Notes: a model not told the origin generated them from the sequence alone. Positions 1 through 9,536 are shown, counted from the stretch's first letter. The stretch: DNA of 64,000 bases from Bacteroidota bacterium (GCA_013359235.1 JABWCE010000003.1:62001-126000), one strand, 5' to 3'. Made by a program: numbers and translations.

Positions 1-1073
1 TGGCGTATGTAATTTCATGGATTTGGGGTTGGAAAAACACGTGTGTTACCCAAATTGCCGAATTAAATTTAAAAGTTTCATTAATAATTCCATGCCGAAA
101 CGAAGAACAAAATATTTCTACACTTTTGAAAAGTATTGATAAACAGAATTACAATTTTTTAAACCTCGAAGTTATAATAATAAACGACCATTCGGTTGAT
201 AAAACATTAGAAACAATTGCAAATGCAAAATTAGAAAATTTTAAGCCTTTAATCCTCAATTTAAACACAAACGAAAAAGGCAAAAAAGCTGCAATTACAA
301 AGGGAATAAGCAATTCGGCAAATGAAATAATTGTTTGTACAGATTCTGATTGTGTTTTGGGTGAAAATTTTCTTAAAACAATAATTTCTGCATTTGCTGA
401 TGAAAATATAAAACTTGTGTGCGGACCTGTAATTTTTAATCAATCAAAAGGCATTATAAATAAATATCTGAAACTTGATTTAATAAGCATGATTACTATA
501 GGTGCTGCTACCATTAAAACCGGCACTCCAACTATGTGCAATGGGGCTAATATTGCATACAGAAAATCGGTATTTAATGATGTAAAAGGCTTTGAAGGCA
601 ACGAAAATAAGATGAGTGGCGATGATGAGTTTTTGCTTCAAAAGGTATTTATTAAATATTCAAAAGGTATAAAATTTGTAAAAAACAAAGATGCAATTGT
701 AAAAACCAATGCTCCAAAAAGTTTAAATGAATTTTTAAATCAAAGAATACGATGGGCAAGCAAAGCGGGGCATTACAAGGCATTTTCATCAAAAATTCTA
801 CCATTTTTTATTTTCATTTTAAATTGTTTGATGCTTTATACCATGATAAATTTTACTTTTTTTTCAGACTTGAAAAATTTTTTAATTCTTTGGGGTTCAA
901 AAATCGTGATTGATACTTGTTTTTTGGGGTTTACACTTGGTTTTTTTAATGCTCGTAAATTAATGGTAATAGCTATTCCTGCTATGTTTTTGCATGTTTT
1001 TTATATATTTTTTATTGGAATATTATCATTAAGCAGAAAGTACGAATGGAAAGGCAGAACGGTTAATTCTTAA
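1..1073 (+). CDS. Membrane glycosyltransferase, family 2 (5' end outside window)
   Basis: The frame is open to the left edge (codons from base 3), so the true start lies outside; a TTG at 126 is internal. About 356 residues are visible. A hydrophobic stretch precedes the GT-A nucleotide-binding strand SLIIPCRNEEQNI. The metal-binding motif appears as DSDC, the acceptor region as GDDEF, and QRIRW matches the Q/RxxRW motif of processive family 2 enzymes. Three hydrophobic segments close the protein. It probably transfers a sugar from a nucleotide donor at the inner membrane, in polysaccharide or lipid glycosylation. The substrate cannot be told. The next gene is convergent. Confidence 0.85.
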   Translation, partial: AYVISWIWGWKNTCVTQIAELNLKVSLIIPCRNEEQNISTLLKSIDKQNYNFLNLEVIIINDHSVDKTLETIANAKLENFKPLILNLNTNEKGKKAAITKGISNSANEIIVCTDSDCVLGENFLKTIISAFADENIKLVCGPVIFNQSKGIINKYLKLDLISMITIGAATIKTGTPTMCNGANIAYRKSVFNDVKGFEGNENKMSGDDEFLLQKVFIKYSKGIKFVKNKDAIVKTNAPKSLNEFLNQRIRWASKAGHYKAFSSKILPFFIFILNCLMLYTMINFTFFSDLKNFLILWGSKIVIDTCFLGFTLGFFNARKLMVIAIPAMFLHVFYIFFIGILSLSRKYEWKGRTVNS

Positions 1074-1132
1074 TAAAGTAATAAAAAAAACTGAAATTTT
1101 CAAAAAATTAAATAAAACTAATTCTTAAAGTT

Positions 1133-3505
1133 TCAGGCAAGTTCAACAATTGAAATACCATCACCGCCAAAATCTATATGTTCGCTTTCAATTTGTTTAA
1201 CATGACGAATTTTTTTAAGATTTTCTCTAATCAGTTTTCTCAAAATTCCATCGCCTTTTCCATGCAGTATCCATATTTTATCAATGTTTAACATCAATGC
1301 CTTATCAACGGCATCAATTGCAGCTTTTACAGCATCATCGGCTTTCATACCTCTTAAATCTAATCTTGGATTGAATTGTTTTACTTCATTTTGAAAGTTA
1401 TAACCTTTCACTTTAAAAGCTGGGTTGATAATTTTTGGGTTTATTACATCTTCAATCATGTTGTATGGTATTTTTGATTTTATAAGCCCTGTTTCTACCA
1501 AAAGGTTATCTTTTCCTTTTTTTAATACTAAACCTGGCACGCTGTATCCCTTGATTTTTATAGTAGTACCCTCTTTTATCATATCAAAATCATAGGAATT
1601 TATAGGTTTAGTATTTTCTGTCATTTTCAGTTCTTTTTGAACTTCATTTATTTTTTTGCGAAGTTTAGATGTTGTTTCTTTATTGGCTGAGGTTCTTTTA
1701 ATCTCACTTATAGTATTTTCAATGAGTTTGCGTGAGTTGTTCACTATATCTTCTGCTTGAATTTTTGCTTGGTTAATAATAGAATTTTTTTGGTTTTTTA
1801 TTTTTTCTTTGAGTTCATTATAATCGTTTATCAGTTTTGTAAGAATTTTATCTTTTTCTTCAATAGTTTTCAATTTGTCGTTTGAAATTTTAAGCATTTG
1901 CTCATGTTCGGCAAGTATTTCATCAATTCTTTGATGTGTTTTTCCGGCTTTCGTTTTTGCTTTTTCAATAATTTCATTACTTAATCCTGTTTTTTTTGCA
2001 AGTTCAATAGCATAGCTGCTACCAGGTTTTCCAACTACGAGTTTATATAGGGGTGTATAATTATTCAAATCATAAAGCATAGAGGCATTGATAAATCCTT
2101 CAGTTTGTCCTGCAAAATTTTTAATATTGCCAAAATGCGAAGTGACAATTCCAAAAGCTTTGTTATAATTGAGTTTTTCGAGAATTGCTTCGCCAATAGC
2201 ACCACCAAACTGCGGATCGGTTCCGCTGCCTAATTCATCAATAAAAAAAAGTGAATCGCTTTTTGCGTTTAAAACAAAATGTCTCATAGCTTGAAGGTGG
2301 GCACTGTATGAACTTAAATTATTATCAATACTTTGGTTATCGCCTATGTCAACCATTATATTTTTGAATAACGAAAATTCTGAATCAGGCGAGGCACAAA
2401 CCAACATGCCACATTGCAGCATATATTGATTTAAAGCAATGGTTTTAAGAGCAACAGATTTGCCGCCAGCGTTGGGACCTGAAATTACCATTATTCTTTG
2501 TTTTTGGTTCAAACTGCAATTGAGCGTAACAGGCTTTTTGTCTTCAGTTTTCAAACGCAAGTACAACAATGGATGAAATGCATCAATTAGCAAAATTTTC
2601 TTATTTTTTGTTTCGTTTAAAATTTGTGGTTTTGAGGCATTAATTTTTATTGCTAATTGTGCTTTTGCTTTTATTAAATCTGTAATTGAAATTTTTTTAT
2701 AAAAAACCTCAAAACAATCGCGAAATGGTTTAAGATTGGCAGTTACATTTTTTAAAATTTGCTCTCTTTCGCGACTTCTTTCAATAAAAAGATGTTTTAA
2801 TTTATTGTTCTCTTCAACGATTGACGATGGCTCAACATAAAGCAAAGTGCCACCTCCAGATTCGTCGTGTACAATACCGTTTATTTTGCGTTTATGTTCA
2901 GCTTTTACAGGTATCACCGGTCGTCCTTCTCTTATAGTTATGCCGGTTTCGCCGGTCCACCCTTCGTTTTGTGCTTTTGCAAAAACTGCAATTAATTTTT
3001 TATGAATATCTTGTTCAGCTTTTTTAATTTCAACACTTAGTTTTTTATAAGTTGGTGAGGCATCTGTCCTTAGTTCACCATTATTATCAATTACTTTTTC
3101 AATTATCGAATTTATCTCATCAAAAACTTGTACATCTTTGTATAAGTTAAAAAGTTCGGGAAATTTTAATTCTTTATTGTTAAAGAATTTTTTAATCTTA
3201 AAAATAAATTCTGTGGTAAGTTTAAGGTCAAAAAGTTCTGTTTCGGTAAGAAAAATGCCTTCGGTAAGCATTTTTTTAAGCTGCGTTGATATATCGCAAT
3301 ATTTAAAATCGGGAAAATTATTTCCTTCGGTTATGATTTTTTTAAACTCAAGAGTTTGTTCAGTCAGTTGGTTTATATAGTTATAGTTTAATGAAAATTT
3401 AATATTTTCAACCATATTTTTGCCCATATTGCTTGAGCAAAATTGTTTGAGCAAATCCTTAATTGCATCAAAACCTATTTTTATTTCAATATTATCGGGA
3501 TACAA
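1133..3505 (-). CDS. mutS2: MutS2 family ATPase/endonuclease
   Basis: The 790-residue protein has the MutS2 layout: an N-terminal core and clamp, a MutS-type ATPase with Walker A GPNAGGKS near residue 342 and Walker B FFIDELGSGTD near 418, a long Lys/Glu-rich coiled coil (about 510-620), and a C-terminal Smr domain (about 713-790) with LDLRGM and HGKGDG. MutS2 proteins act on recombination intermediates and, in some bacteria, on collided ribosomes; which role applies here is not shown. No ATG exists between the upstream stop and the conserved N-terminus, so the TTG at 3505 is taken as the start. The DUF4296 lipoprotein gene ends 24 bp upstream, suggesting one transcript. Confidence 0.95.
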   Translation of the reverse strand: MYPDNIEIKIGFDAIKDLLKQFCSSNMGKNMVENIKFSLNYNYINQLTEQTLEFKKIITEGNNFPDFKYCDISTQLKKMLTEGIFLTETELFDLKLTTEFIFKIKKFFNNKELKFPELFNLYKDVQVFDEINSIIEKVIDNNGELRTDASPTYKKLSVEIKKAEQDIHKKLIAVFAKAQNEGWTGETGITIREGRPVIPVKAEHKRKINGIVHDESGGGTLLYVEPSSIVEENNKLKHLFIERSREREQILKNVTANLKPFRDCFEVFYKKISITDLIKAKAQLAIKINASKPQILNETKNKKILLIDAFHPLLYLRLKTEDKKPVTLNCSLNQKQRIMVISGPNAGGKSVALKTIALNQYMLQCGMLVCASPDSEFSLFKNIMVDIGDNQSIDNNLSSYSAHLQAMRHFVLNAKSDSLFFIDELGSGTDPQFGGAIGEAILEKLNYNKAFGIVTSHFGNIKNFAGQTEGFINASMLYDLNNYTPLYKLVVGKPGSSYAIELAKKTGLSNEIIEKAKTKAGKTHQRIDEILAEHEQMLKISNDKLKTIEEKDKILTKLINDYNELKEKIKNQKNSIINQAKIQAEDIVNNSRKLIENTISEIKRTSANKETTSKLRKKINEVQKELKMTENTKPINSYDFDMIKEGTTIKIKGYSVPGLVLKKGKDNLLVETGLIKSKIPYNMIEDVINPKIINPAFKVKGYNFQNEVKQFNPRLDLRGMKADDAVKAAIDAVDKALMLNIDKIWILHGKGDGILRKLIRENLKKIRHVKQIESEHIDFGGDGISIVELA

Positions 3506-3529
3506 AATATAAATTGAGATAAAAAGTTA

Positions 3530-3865
3530 TTAGTTTTCAAGCCTGTCAAGGTTTTCAATTACATCTTCCATTATTTTACCAAACAGTTCGGGTTTGTTTG
3601 AATAATATTTAAAACTTGAATCAACTTGCCATTTTTCGAGATTGTGTTTTTTATAAATAAAAGCGTAAGAACTATCAATAAGTTTAGCATTAAAAAGTCC
3701 GTATTTGTTTACAACTTTATAATTACCTTCGGCTAAAGACAAATCGGTAATGAGTTCTGTCATTTTTTTTCTGTTAATGTGATATGTATTTATTGATTTA
3801 ACTTGCTTTTCTTTGCATGAATAAAATAAGAAAACTATTAAAACCGCAATCAAAATGTATTTCAT
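3530..3865 (-). CDS. DUF4296 family lipoprotein
   Basis: This 111-residue protein begins with a hydrophobic signal segment ending in a lipobox (FLFYSC), so it should be lipid-anchored at Cys17. The rest is helical and contains the LAEGNY element typical of the Bacteroidota DUF4296 family, whose function is unknown. It leads a two-gene unit with mutS2. The gene starts only 15 bp from the divergent PLP-homeostasis gene. A TAAATTTG box (3871-3878) ends 5 bases before the ATG, implying a leaderless or nearly leaderless transcript. Confidence 0.8.
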   Translation of the reverse strand: MKYILIAVLIVFLFYSCKEKQVKSINTYHINRKKMTELITDLSLAEGNYKVVNKYGLFNAKLIDSSYAFIYKKHNLEKWQVDSSFKYYSNKPELFGKIMEDVIENLDRLEN

Positions 3866-3870
3866 TAAAG

Positions 3871-3878
3871 CAAATTTA
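3871..3878 (-). promoter_or_regulatory. -7 promoter box of the DUF4296-mutS2 unit
   Basis: TAAATTTG on the minus strand matches the Bacteroidota -7 consensus TAnnTTTG exactly and lies 5 bases before the ATG at 3865. No clear -33 element was assigned. Confidence 0.6.
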
Positions 3879-3880
3879 CA

Positions 3881-4528
3881 ATGATAAAAGATAACCTGAA
3901 AAGAATTAGCGAAAAACTGCCCGAAAATGTAAATCTTATAGTAGTTACAAAATTGCGTAGCGATGAAGAAATAATGCAGGTATATAATGAGGGATATAGG
4001 TCGTTTGGCGAAAACAAAGTACAGGATTTAGTAAAAAAATGGGAAAAATTACCCAAAGATATAAAGTGGGATATGATAGGACATTTGCAAAGCAACAAAG
4101 TAAAATATATAGCCCCGTTTATAAATTTAATTCATTCGGTTGAATCTGCCGGGCTTGCAGCCGAAATAGACAAACAGGCAATGAAAAATAAAAGAATAAT
4201 TGACATATTGCTTCAATTTCATGTAGCCGACGAAGAATCAAAATTTGGAGAAAATCCTGCCAATGCTTTGGGTTTTTGTAGAAAAGTTTTGGAATTTAAA
4301 AATATCAGAATTAGAGGAATAATGGGAATGGCTACATTAACAAATGATGAAAATAAAATAAGAAATGAATTTAAAGCCTTGAAAAACACATTTGAATATT
4401 TAAAAAAAACACTATTTCAAAACTCCTCAAGTTTCTCAATAATCTCAATGGGTATGAGCAGCGACTACAAAATTGCAATTGAAGAAGGCAGTAATATGGT
4501 GAGGATAGGCAGTTCTGTTTTTTTGTAA
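3881..4528 (+). CDS. YggS/PLPBP family pyridoxal phosphate homeostasis protein
   Basis: The 215-residue protein matches the YggS/PROSC family: an alanine-racemase-like barrel that binds pyridoxal 5'-phosphate without known catalysis and buffers B6 vitamers in the cytoplasm. The PLP lysine is Lys24 in VVTKLRS; SFGENKVQD, WDMIGHLQSNK and the C-terminal SMGMSSDYKIAIEEGSNMVR phosphate-binding region follow family order. Length is normal. It is divergent from the DUF4296 gene with 15 bp between start codons, so its promoter must overlap that gene's 5' end. Confidence 0.93.
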   Translation: MIKDNLKRISEKLPENVNLIVVTKLRSDEEIMQVYNEGYRSFGENKVQDLVKKWEKLPKDIKWDMIGHLQSNKVKYIAPFINLIHSVESAGLAAEIDKQAMKNKRIIDILLQFHVADEESKFGENPANALGFCRKVLEFKNIRIRGIMGMATLTNDENKIRNEFKALKNTFEYLKKTLFQNSSSFSIISMGMSSDYKIAIEEGSNMVRIGSSVFL

Positions 4529-4607
4529 CGATTGTAAAACGAAAATCATTTTTTATAAAAAAACATAAAGGGCTATAAAAATTTAGAATAAATTGCAAAT
4601 CGAAAAA

Positions 4608-6920
4608 ATGAGAAAAATATTAGGACTTTGTGCATTGATTTTCAGCTTTTCATTACATGCACAGAAGTCAGAAATAAGAGGTTTTGTTTACAATAAAAAA
4701 ACAGGAGAACCAATATCTTATGCCAGTGTTGTAGTAATTGAAAACAAAGCAGGAGCAACAACCGATGCTAATGGATTTTACATATTACCCAAACTTTTTG
4801 CAGGCACATACAATGTTTCGGTAAGTGCATTAGGTTTTGATACGGTGGTTTTAAAAATAGAAATTAGCGGGAATAAGGCATATCTACGAAATTTCTTCTT
4901 ATTGGATAAGGGAATAGACCTTGGAGAAGTGAATGTAACTGCCGAAAGGCAAAAAAAACAAAAAGACGTTTATATTTCAATAACAAATATTACATCAAAA
5001 GAATTGAAAATGATACCAAGCGTAGGCGGAGAACCTGATTTGGTACAATTTTTACAGGTTTTACCAGGTGTTGTATTTACAGGCGACCAAGGTGGACAGT
5101 TATATATAAGAGGTGGTTCGCCGGTTATGAACAGAGTAATGCTTGATGGCATGACAATTTATAACCCTTTTCATTCAATTGGATTGTTTTCGGTTTTTGA
5201 TGCAGATGTTATTAAAAATACCGAAGTTTACAGTGCAGGGTTTGGGGCTGAATACGGTGGAAGAATTTCGGCAATAATAGATGTTAAAACACGCGATGGC
5301 GACAAAAACATTATTAAAGGAAAAGCAAATATAAACACCTTTACTTCTAAGCTAATGCTTGAAGGACCATTGAAAAAATTCGACTCAGAAACCGGAAGCA
5401 GTTCATCATTTATTTTTTCATATAAAAATTCATTTTTAAACAAATCATCAAATATGTTTTACAAATATGCCGGTAATGACAAACTACCCTATTCTTTTGA
5501 AGATTTGTATGGTAAAATTTCGTTTAATAGTACATCGGGCAGCAAAATAAGTTTTTTTGGATTTAATCATAGCGATAGAGTAGATTTTAAAAATTCATCA
5601 AAATACAATTGGAATTCAAATGGTTTTGGCGGAAAATTTTTATTGCTCCCATCCGGTTCAAGTACATTAATTAACACAACTTTTACATGGAGTAATTACA
5701 ATATGTCGCAAACTGAAAAAGACGAAAAACCACGTAGTTCGGGCATCAATGGATTTTATGCCGGGATGTCATTTATAAATTATCTTGGAAAAGACGAATT
5801 GCAATACGGAATTGAAATCAATGGTTTTAGAACTGATTTTAATTTGTATAACGCCGTAAATCGCAAAATAAACCAATATGAAAACACTACCGAACTCAAT
5901 GGATTTGTCCGATACAAATATCTCGGTTTTAATAAAAAATTAATAATAGAAAGCGGCTTCAGGCTTCAGTATTATGCATCATTCAACGATTTAAGCCCCG
6001 AACCCAGAATTAGATTTAAGTATAATATAAACAAAAGATTTAGAATAAAATCATCAGGCGGCATTTATTCTCAAAACCTTATGAGTGCCTCAAGTGATAA
6101 AGATGTTGTAAATCTTTTTTACGGATTTTTGTCAGGACCCGATGAATACCCCGAAAAAGTAGGCAACAAAAAATTCACAAATCGTTTGCAAAAAGCATTA
6201 CATGGAGTTGCAGGAATTGAATTTGATTTTAACAAAGAAAATGAAATAAATCTCGAATTCTACATAAAAGAATTTACACAACTGACAAACATCAACAGAG
6301 ATAAAATTTTTGACGACACCCCTGAAAATCAAAAACATCCATGGTATCTTCGGAAAGACTATATTGGCGAAACAGGTAGAGCTTTTGGGTATGATATTAC
6401 TTATAAAGCAAGCTATAGCAGGTTGTATTTTTGGAGTGTTTATTCATATAATAATGTTTCAAGATATGATGGAATTGATAAGTACCAGCCACATTTTGAC
6501 CGCAGACATAATCTCAATTTGCTTGGAACTTACAAGTTTTTAAAGGATAAAACACTTGATTTAAGTGTTAGATGGAATTTTGGTTCAGGTTTTCCATTTA
6601 CCCAAACACAAGGCTATTACGAATATTTGCCTTTTGACGATGGTGCTTCTACTGATTATATTAGGGCAAATGGCGAACTCGGAATTTTATATGCAGGGCA
6701 AAATCTTGGAAGATTGCCATATTATCACCGTCTTGATATTTCTTCAACCAAAACTTTTAAAATAAAAATGAAAAATGGGAAAGAAAATACTTTTGAAGCA
6801 ATTTTTAGTTGTATTAATGTTTACAACAGAAAAAATGTATTCTATTTTAACCGAATTAAAAATGAAAGAGTAAACCAATTGCCCATAATGCCGAGCCTTG
6901 CTTTAAATTACTCTTTTTAA
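4608..6920 (+). CDS. TonB-dependent receptor with carboxypeptidase-like N-terminal domain
   Basis: The ATG at 4608 is preferred over an in-frame TTG at 4593 because it opens a clean signal peptide (MRKILGLCALIFSFSLHAQ). Of 770 residues, about 20-100 form a CarboxypepD_reg-like beta-sandwich, 120-230 a TonB plug (LQVLPGV, YIRGGSP, MLDGMTIYNPFH), and the rest a 22-strand outer membrane barrel ending in Phe. Such receptors import chelates, peptides or glycans using TonB energy; the ligand is unknown. No SusD partner is adjacent. Its stop codon overlaps that of the convergent small gene at 6917. An ECF sigma gene lies nearby but no FecR anti-sigma gene is present. Confidence 0.93.
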   Translation: MRKILGLCALIFSFSLHAQKSEIRGFVYNKKTGEPISYASVVVIENKAGATTDANGFYILPKLFAGTYNVSVSALGFDTVVLKIEISGNKAYLRNFFLLDKGIDLGEVNVTAERQKKQKDVYISITNITSKELKMIPSVGGEPDLVQFLQVLPGVVFTGDQGGQLYIRGGSPVMNRVMLDGMTIYNPFHSIGLFSVFDADVIKNTEVYSAGFGAEYGGRISAIIDVKTRDGDKNIIKGKANINTFTSKLMLEGPLKKFDSETGSSSSFIFSYKNSFLNKSSNMFYKYAGNDKLPYSFEDLYGKISFNSTSGSKISFFGFNHSDRVDFKNSSKYNWNSNGFGGKFLLLPSGSSTLINTTFTWSNYNMSQTEKDEKPRSSGINGFYAGMSFINYLGKDELQYGIEINGFRTDFNLYNAVNRKINQYENTTELNGFVRYKYLGFNKKLIIESGFRLQYYASFNDLSPEPRIRFKYNINKRFRIKSSGGIYSQNLMSASSDKDVVNLFYGFLSGPDEYPEKVGNKKFTNRLQKALHGVAGIEFDFNKENEINLEFYIKEFTQLTNINRDKIFDDTPENQKHPWYLRKDYIGETGRAFGYDITYKASYSRLYFWSVYSYNNVSRYDGIDKYQPHFDRRHNLNLLGTYKFLKDKTLDLSVRWNFGSGFPFTQTQGYYEYLPFDDGASTDYIRANGELGILYAGQNLGRLPYYHRLDISSTKTFKIKMKNGKENTFEAIFSCINVYNRKNVFYFNRIKNERVNQLPIMPSLALNYSF

Positions 6921-7156
6921 TTAACTAAACTTTCGCCTTGTGAAATAGATGAAACCTCGAGAATTATTTTGCACGAAGTTTCATTTGGATTAATTGGCGA
7001 AACATCTAACTTACCAATTGTTTCAATTAATTGCTGATAATAAATTTGTAAATTAAAATCAACTTTGAGTGCCGTTTTTATTTGATTTTCTAATTGATGT
7101 TCGGCTTCACCATAAATAAAAAGAAGTAATTCTTCTTGAGTAAAAGTACTAATCAT
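6917..7156 (-). CDS. Small hypothetical protein downstream of the ECF sigma factor
   Basis: A 79-residue acidic protein without signal peptide or membrane segment. It starts with ATG 111 bp downstream of the sigma factor gene on the same strand and its TAA overlaps the stop of the convergent TonB receptor gene. The N-terminal part (TQEELLLFIYGEAEHQ) is predicted helical. I do not recognise the family. The position after an ECF sigma gene suggests a regulator of it, such as a short anti-sigma-like protein, but this is inference from position only. Confidence 0.55.
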   Translation of the reverse strand: MISTFTQEELLLFIYGEAEHQLENQIKTALKVDFNLQIYYQQLIETIGKLDVSPINPNETSCKIILEVSSISQGESLVN

Positions 7157-7267
7157 ATCATACGCTTTTTAAAATGTTTCACTAAGTAAAAAAACGTATA
7201 TTTACAATTTTATTGCATTATTGTACTATTAAATGAATAAAAAGCTGAAATTCAGATTATTATTTTT

Positions 7268-7849
7268 TTATCTCAAAGATAATTCTTTTTCCTCAATTAA
7301 TCTTCTCAGGTTTTGAATTGCATAACGCATTCTACCCAAAGCAGTATTTATACTTACATTAGTCATATCTGCTATTTCTTTAAAACTAAGATCACCATAA
7401 TGACGCAAAACCAAAACTTCTCTTTGATTATCAGGCAAAAGTTTAATAAGTTCTCTTACTGTAGCTTCTCTCTGCTCTTTTATAATTTTTTCTTCTCTAT
7501 TTTCATCAAAAGCCGGTAAAGTATTGAAAATATCTTCGCCTGCAGCACCAGTAATTATTGGATTTTTTTGTTTTCTTCTGAAATGGTCAACTGCAAGGTT
7601 TCTTGCAATTGTAAGCAACCATTGAAGAAATTTGCCTTCTTCGTTGTATTTATCTGATTTTATTGTATTGACAACTTTAATAAATGTTGTCTGAAAAATA
7701 TCTTCAGCTATGTATCTATCGTTTACAATAAGATATATTGTAGTAAAAACTTTTGATTTGTAGCGGTTAAGCAACATTTCAAAACAAGCCTCATTACCTT
7801 TAAGGTAATTCTTAATTAACAATTGGTCGGAAATTTGATACTCTTTCAT
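7268..7849 (-). CDS. RNA polymerase sigma-70 factor, ECF subfamily
   Basis: A longer reading starts at a TTG (7885), but the ATG at 7849 gives the normal N-terminus (MKEYQISDQLL) and is preceded by an AGAGGT Shine-Dalgarno-like run, so 193 residues are annotated. Region 2 (YKSKVFTTIYLIVNDRYIAED) binds core polymerase and the -10 element. Region 4 contains LPDNQREVLVLRHYGD and a helix-turn-helix FKEIADMTNVSINTALGRMR that binds the -35 element. The linker holds a short DHFRRKQKNP segment. The factor should direct a stress or envelope regulon. The small gene at 6917 follows on the same strand. Confidence 0.92.
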   Translation of the reverse strand: MKEYQISDQLLIKNYLKGNEACFEMLLNRYKSKVFTTIYLIVNDRYIAEDIFQTTFIKVVNTIKSDKYNEEGKFLQWLLTIARNLAVDHFRRKQKNPIITGAAGEDIFNTLPAFDENREEKIIKEQREATVRELIKLLPDNQREVLVLRHYGDLSFKEIADMTNVSINTALGRMRYAIQNLRRLIEEKELSLR

Positions 7850-7906
7850 AATACCTCTTAAATAATAATTTATATTTAATCTCAATTAAACTTTTGCAGT
7901 TTTTAA

Positions 7907-8040
7907 AAAAGACTATTTTGAGTAGAGGTATTACTTATACGCGATATTTTTGTTTTTAAATCAGAGTGCTAATAAAAGACTATTTATTAAAAAACAAAAT
8001 TATATTTTTAAAAATAATTCTTAACTACTGACTATCAGTA
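7907..8040. repeat. 12-bp direct repeats and a 15-bp inverted repeat in the sigma/secreted-protein intergenic region
   Basis: AAAAGACTATTT occurs at 7907-7918 and 7974-7985. Further right, TACTGA-CTA-TCAGTA (8026-8040) is a perfect inverted repeat. The 250-bp region separates two divergent genes, so these are possible operator sites. Role unproven. Confidence 0.4.
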
Positions 8041-8079
8041 TTATAAATTTTTCTTAAAAAATCTAAATTTTAAAATTTA

Positions 8080-8087
8080 TAACTTTG
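8080..8087 (+). promoter_or_regulatory. -7 promoter box of the secreted protein gene
   Basis: TAACTTTG fits TAnnTTTG and ends 12 bases before the ATG at 8100. Confidence 0.55.
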
Positions 8088-8099
8088 AATTGAAAAATA

Positions 8100-9479
8100 A
8101 TGAAAAAAACAATACTGCTATTTATTTTTACTTTGAGTTTTCAAAGCATATTTTCTCAAAAAATTGAAATTCCAACTAAAAAAACCGGTTTAAAGGTTGT
8201 TGCATTGATTGATTTAAAAGAGCAAGGGCAATTACTAATAACTCAGAGAAACAATAAAGAGTCATTTTTTGCAACTCTTATAACCAACGAAATGGAAATG
8301 AAATGGGAAGCAGAATGTCCGTTTGAAGATGATAATGGACCTAGAGCAGGGAACATTTTCAGCTTTTTACAAACCGGAGAAAATATTTTCATAGTCAATC
8401 AATCAAAGCACAATTACTATTCAGTATTGAATATTGAAACTGGTGAATTGACACCTGAAATAAAAATTAAAAAAACATCAGAACTACGAAAAGGCGAATT
8501 TTTTGTATCGAAAGAAAAATTATATATGGCTAACACCTTTGATAATCAACTCAAAATATATGAAATAAGGAATGAATCATTAATACCAAAATGCGAAATT
8601 TATCCTCCGGCACTTACTACCGCCGTTAAAAATGCTTCGATGCAAATAATTAATGTTTCAAACGATACAATTTTATCTTACCAAAGCTTGCCCGAACCCA
8701 ATCATAGAAAATTGCATCTGATTTTTTACAAACATAAAATTAACGGCAGTTTTATTGATTCTATTCACAATACTCTGGAACTGAAAAAACATTCGTTTGC
8801 ATTTAATTCTATTGGCGATTTAAACTGTCAATATGTATTTGAATACAATGGAAATATTTATATGTTTGGCAATCTTGCTCCACGTTTGAGCGAAAATTTT
8901 GGACAGTTTCCATCGAGCAATGATTCGCGGGGTATTTGGTGGGCAAGTTTTGATAAAACTATGCATTCTGAAAATTTTTATCTTTATCCTTTTAAAAGCA
9001 TTTTTAAAAAAGCTGATGAAATTGTAATTGGTCATGAAAAATACTGGGGTGTAAAAGCTGATGGAGATAGTGGATTTTTTGTAAATATGAATCAAATTCC
9101 GGGAGGAATATATGTAGGAAATTTAACTTTTTACATTAATCCCAAAGGTGAAATGAAATGGTTTACTAATACAGACAATAAAGATAACTTTATGAGATAC
9201 AATGGCATTTTCACAAGACAATATATAAAAAAATCTGATATGATAGTTTTAAACGACGAATGGAATTTTTATTCTTCACATCATTTCAATAAAATAATTT
9301 ACAATAATATTTTTCAATCAGATTATGTTCGACAAATTGCCGAAAAAGCTGATAAATACAAAGAAGATAATCAAAAATCAGAACTCGCTCTTACACTAAT
9401 TCAAAAAAATGGTTTTGCGGTTTTAGCTCAATATTATTACAAGAAAAACAAAGTAATAACTTTAGAGGTAATTAAATAA
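8100..9479 (+). CDS. Secreted protein of unknown function, possibly beta-propeller-like
   Basis: The 459-residue protein begins with a signal peptide (MKKTILLFIFTLSFQSIFSQ), so it is exported. I do not recognise the family. The body is beta-rich with recurring short hydrophobic strands separated by polar loops, as in beta-propellers, and there are no obvious catalytic motifs. Lines such as YWGVKADGDSGFFV and NPKGEMKWFTN look like repeat strands. The carboxyl end is basic and has no T9SS sorting domain, which suggests a periplasmic location. The TlpA-like gene follows 57 bp downstream with its own -7 box. Confidence 0.7.
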   Translation: MKKTILLFIFTLSFQSIFSQKIEIPTKKTGLKVVALIDLKEQGQLLITQRNNKESFFATLITNEMEMKWEAECPFEDDNGPRAGNIFSFLQTGENIFIVNQSKHNYYSVLNIETGELTPEIKIKKTSELRKGEFFVSKEKLYMANTFDNQLKIYEIRNESLIPKCEIYPPALTTAVKNASMQIINVSNDTILSYQSLPEPNHRKLHLIFYKHKINGSFIDSIHNTLELKKHSFAFNSIGDLNCQYVFEYNGNIYMFGNLAPRLSENFGQFPSSNDSRGIWWASFDKTMHSENFYLYPFKSIFKKADEIVIGHEKYWGVKADGDSGFFVNMNQIPGGIYVGNLTFYINPKGEMKWFTNTDNKDNFMRYNGIFTRQYIKKSDMIVLNDEWNFYSSHHFNKIIYNNIFQSDYVRQIAEKADKYKEDNQKSELALTLIQKNGFAVLAQYYYKKNKVITLEVIK

Positions 9480-9489
9480 ACAAAATGTG

Positions 9490-9497
9490 TATTTTTG
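9490..9497 (+). promoter_or_regulatory. -7 promoter box of the thioredoxin-like gene
   Basis: TATTTTTG matches TAnnTTTG and lies 39 bases before the ATG at 9537. Confidence 0.45.
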
Positions 9498-9536
9498 GCA
9501 TTCAATTTGTAAAACTCTATTAAAAAATTTCATTTA

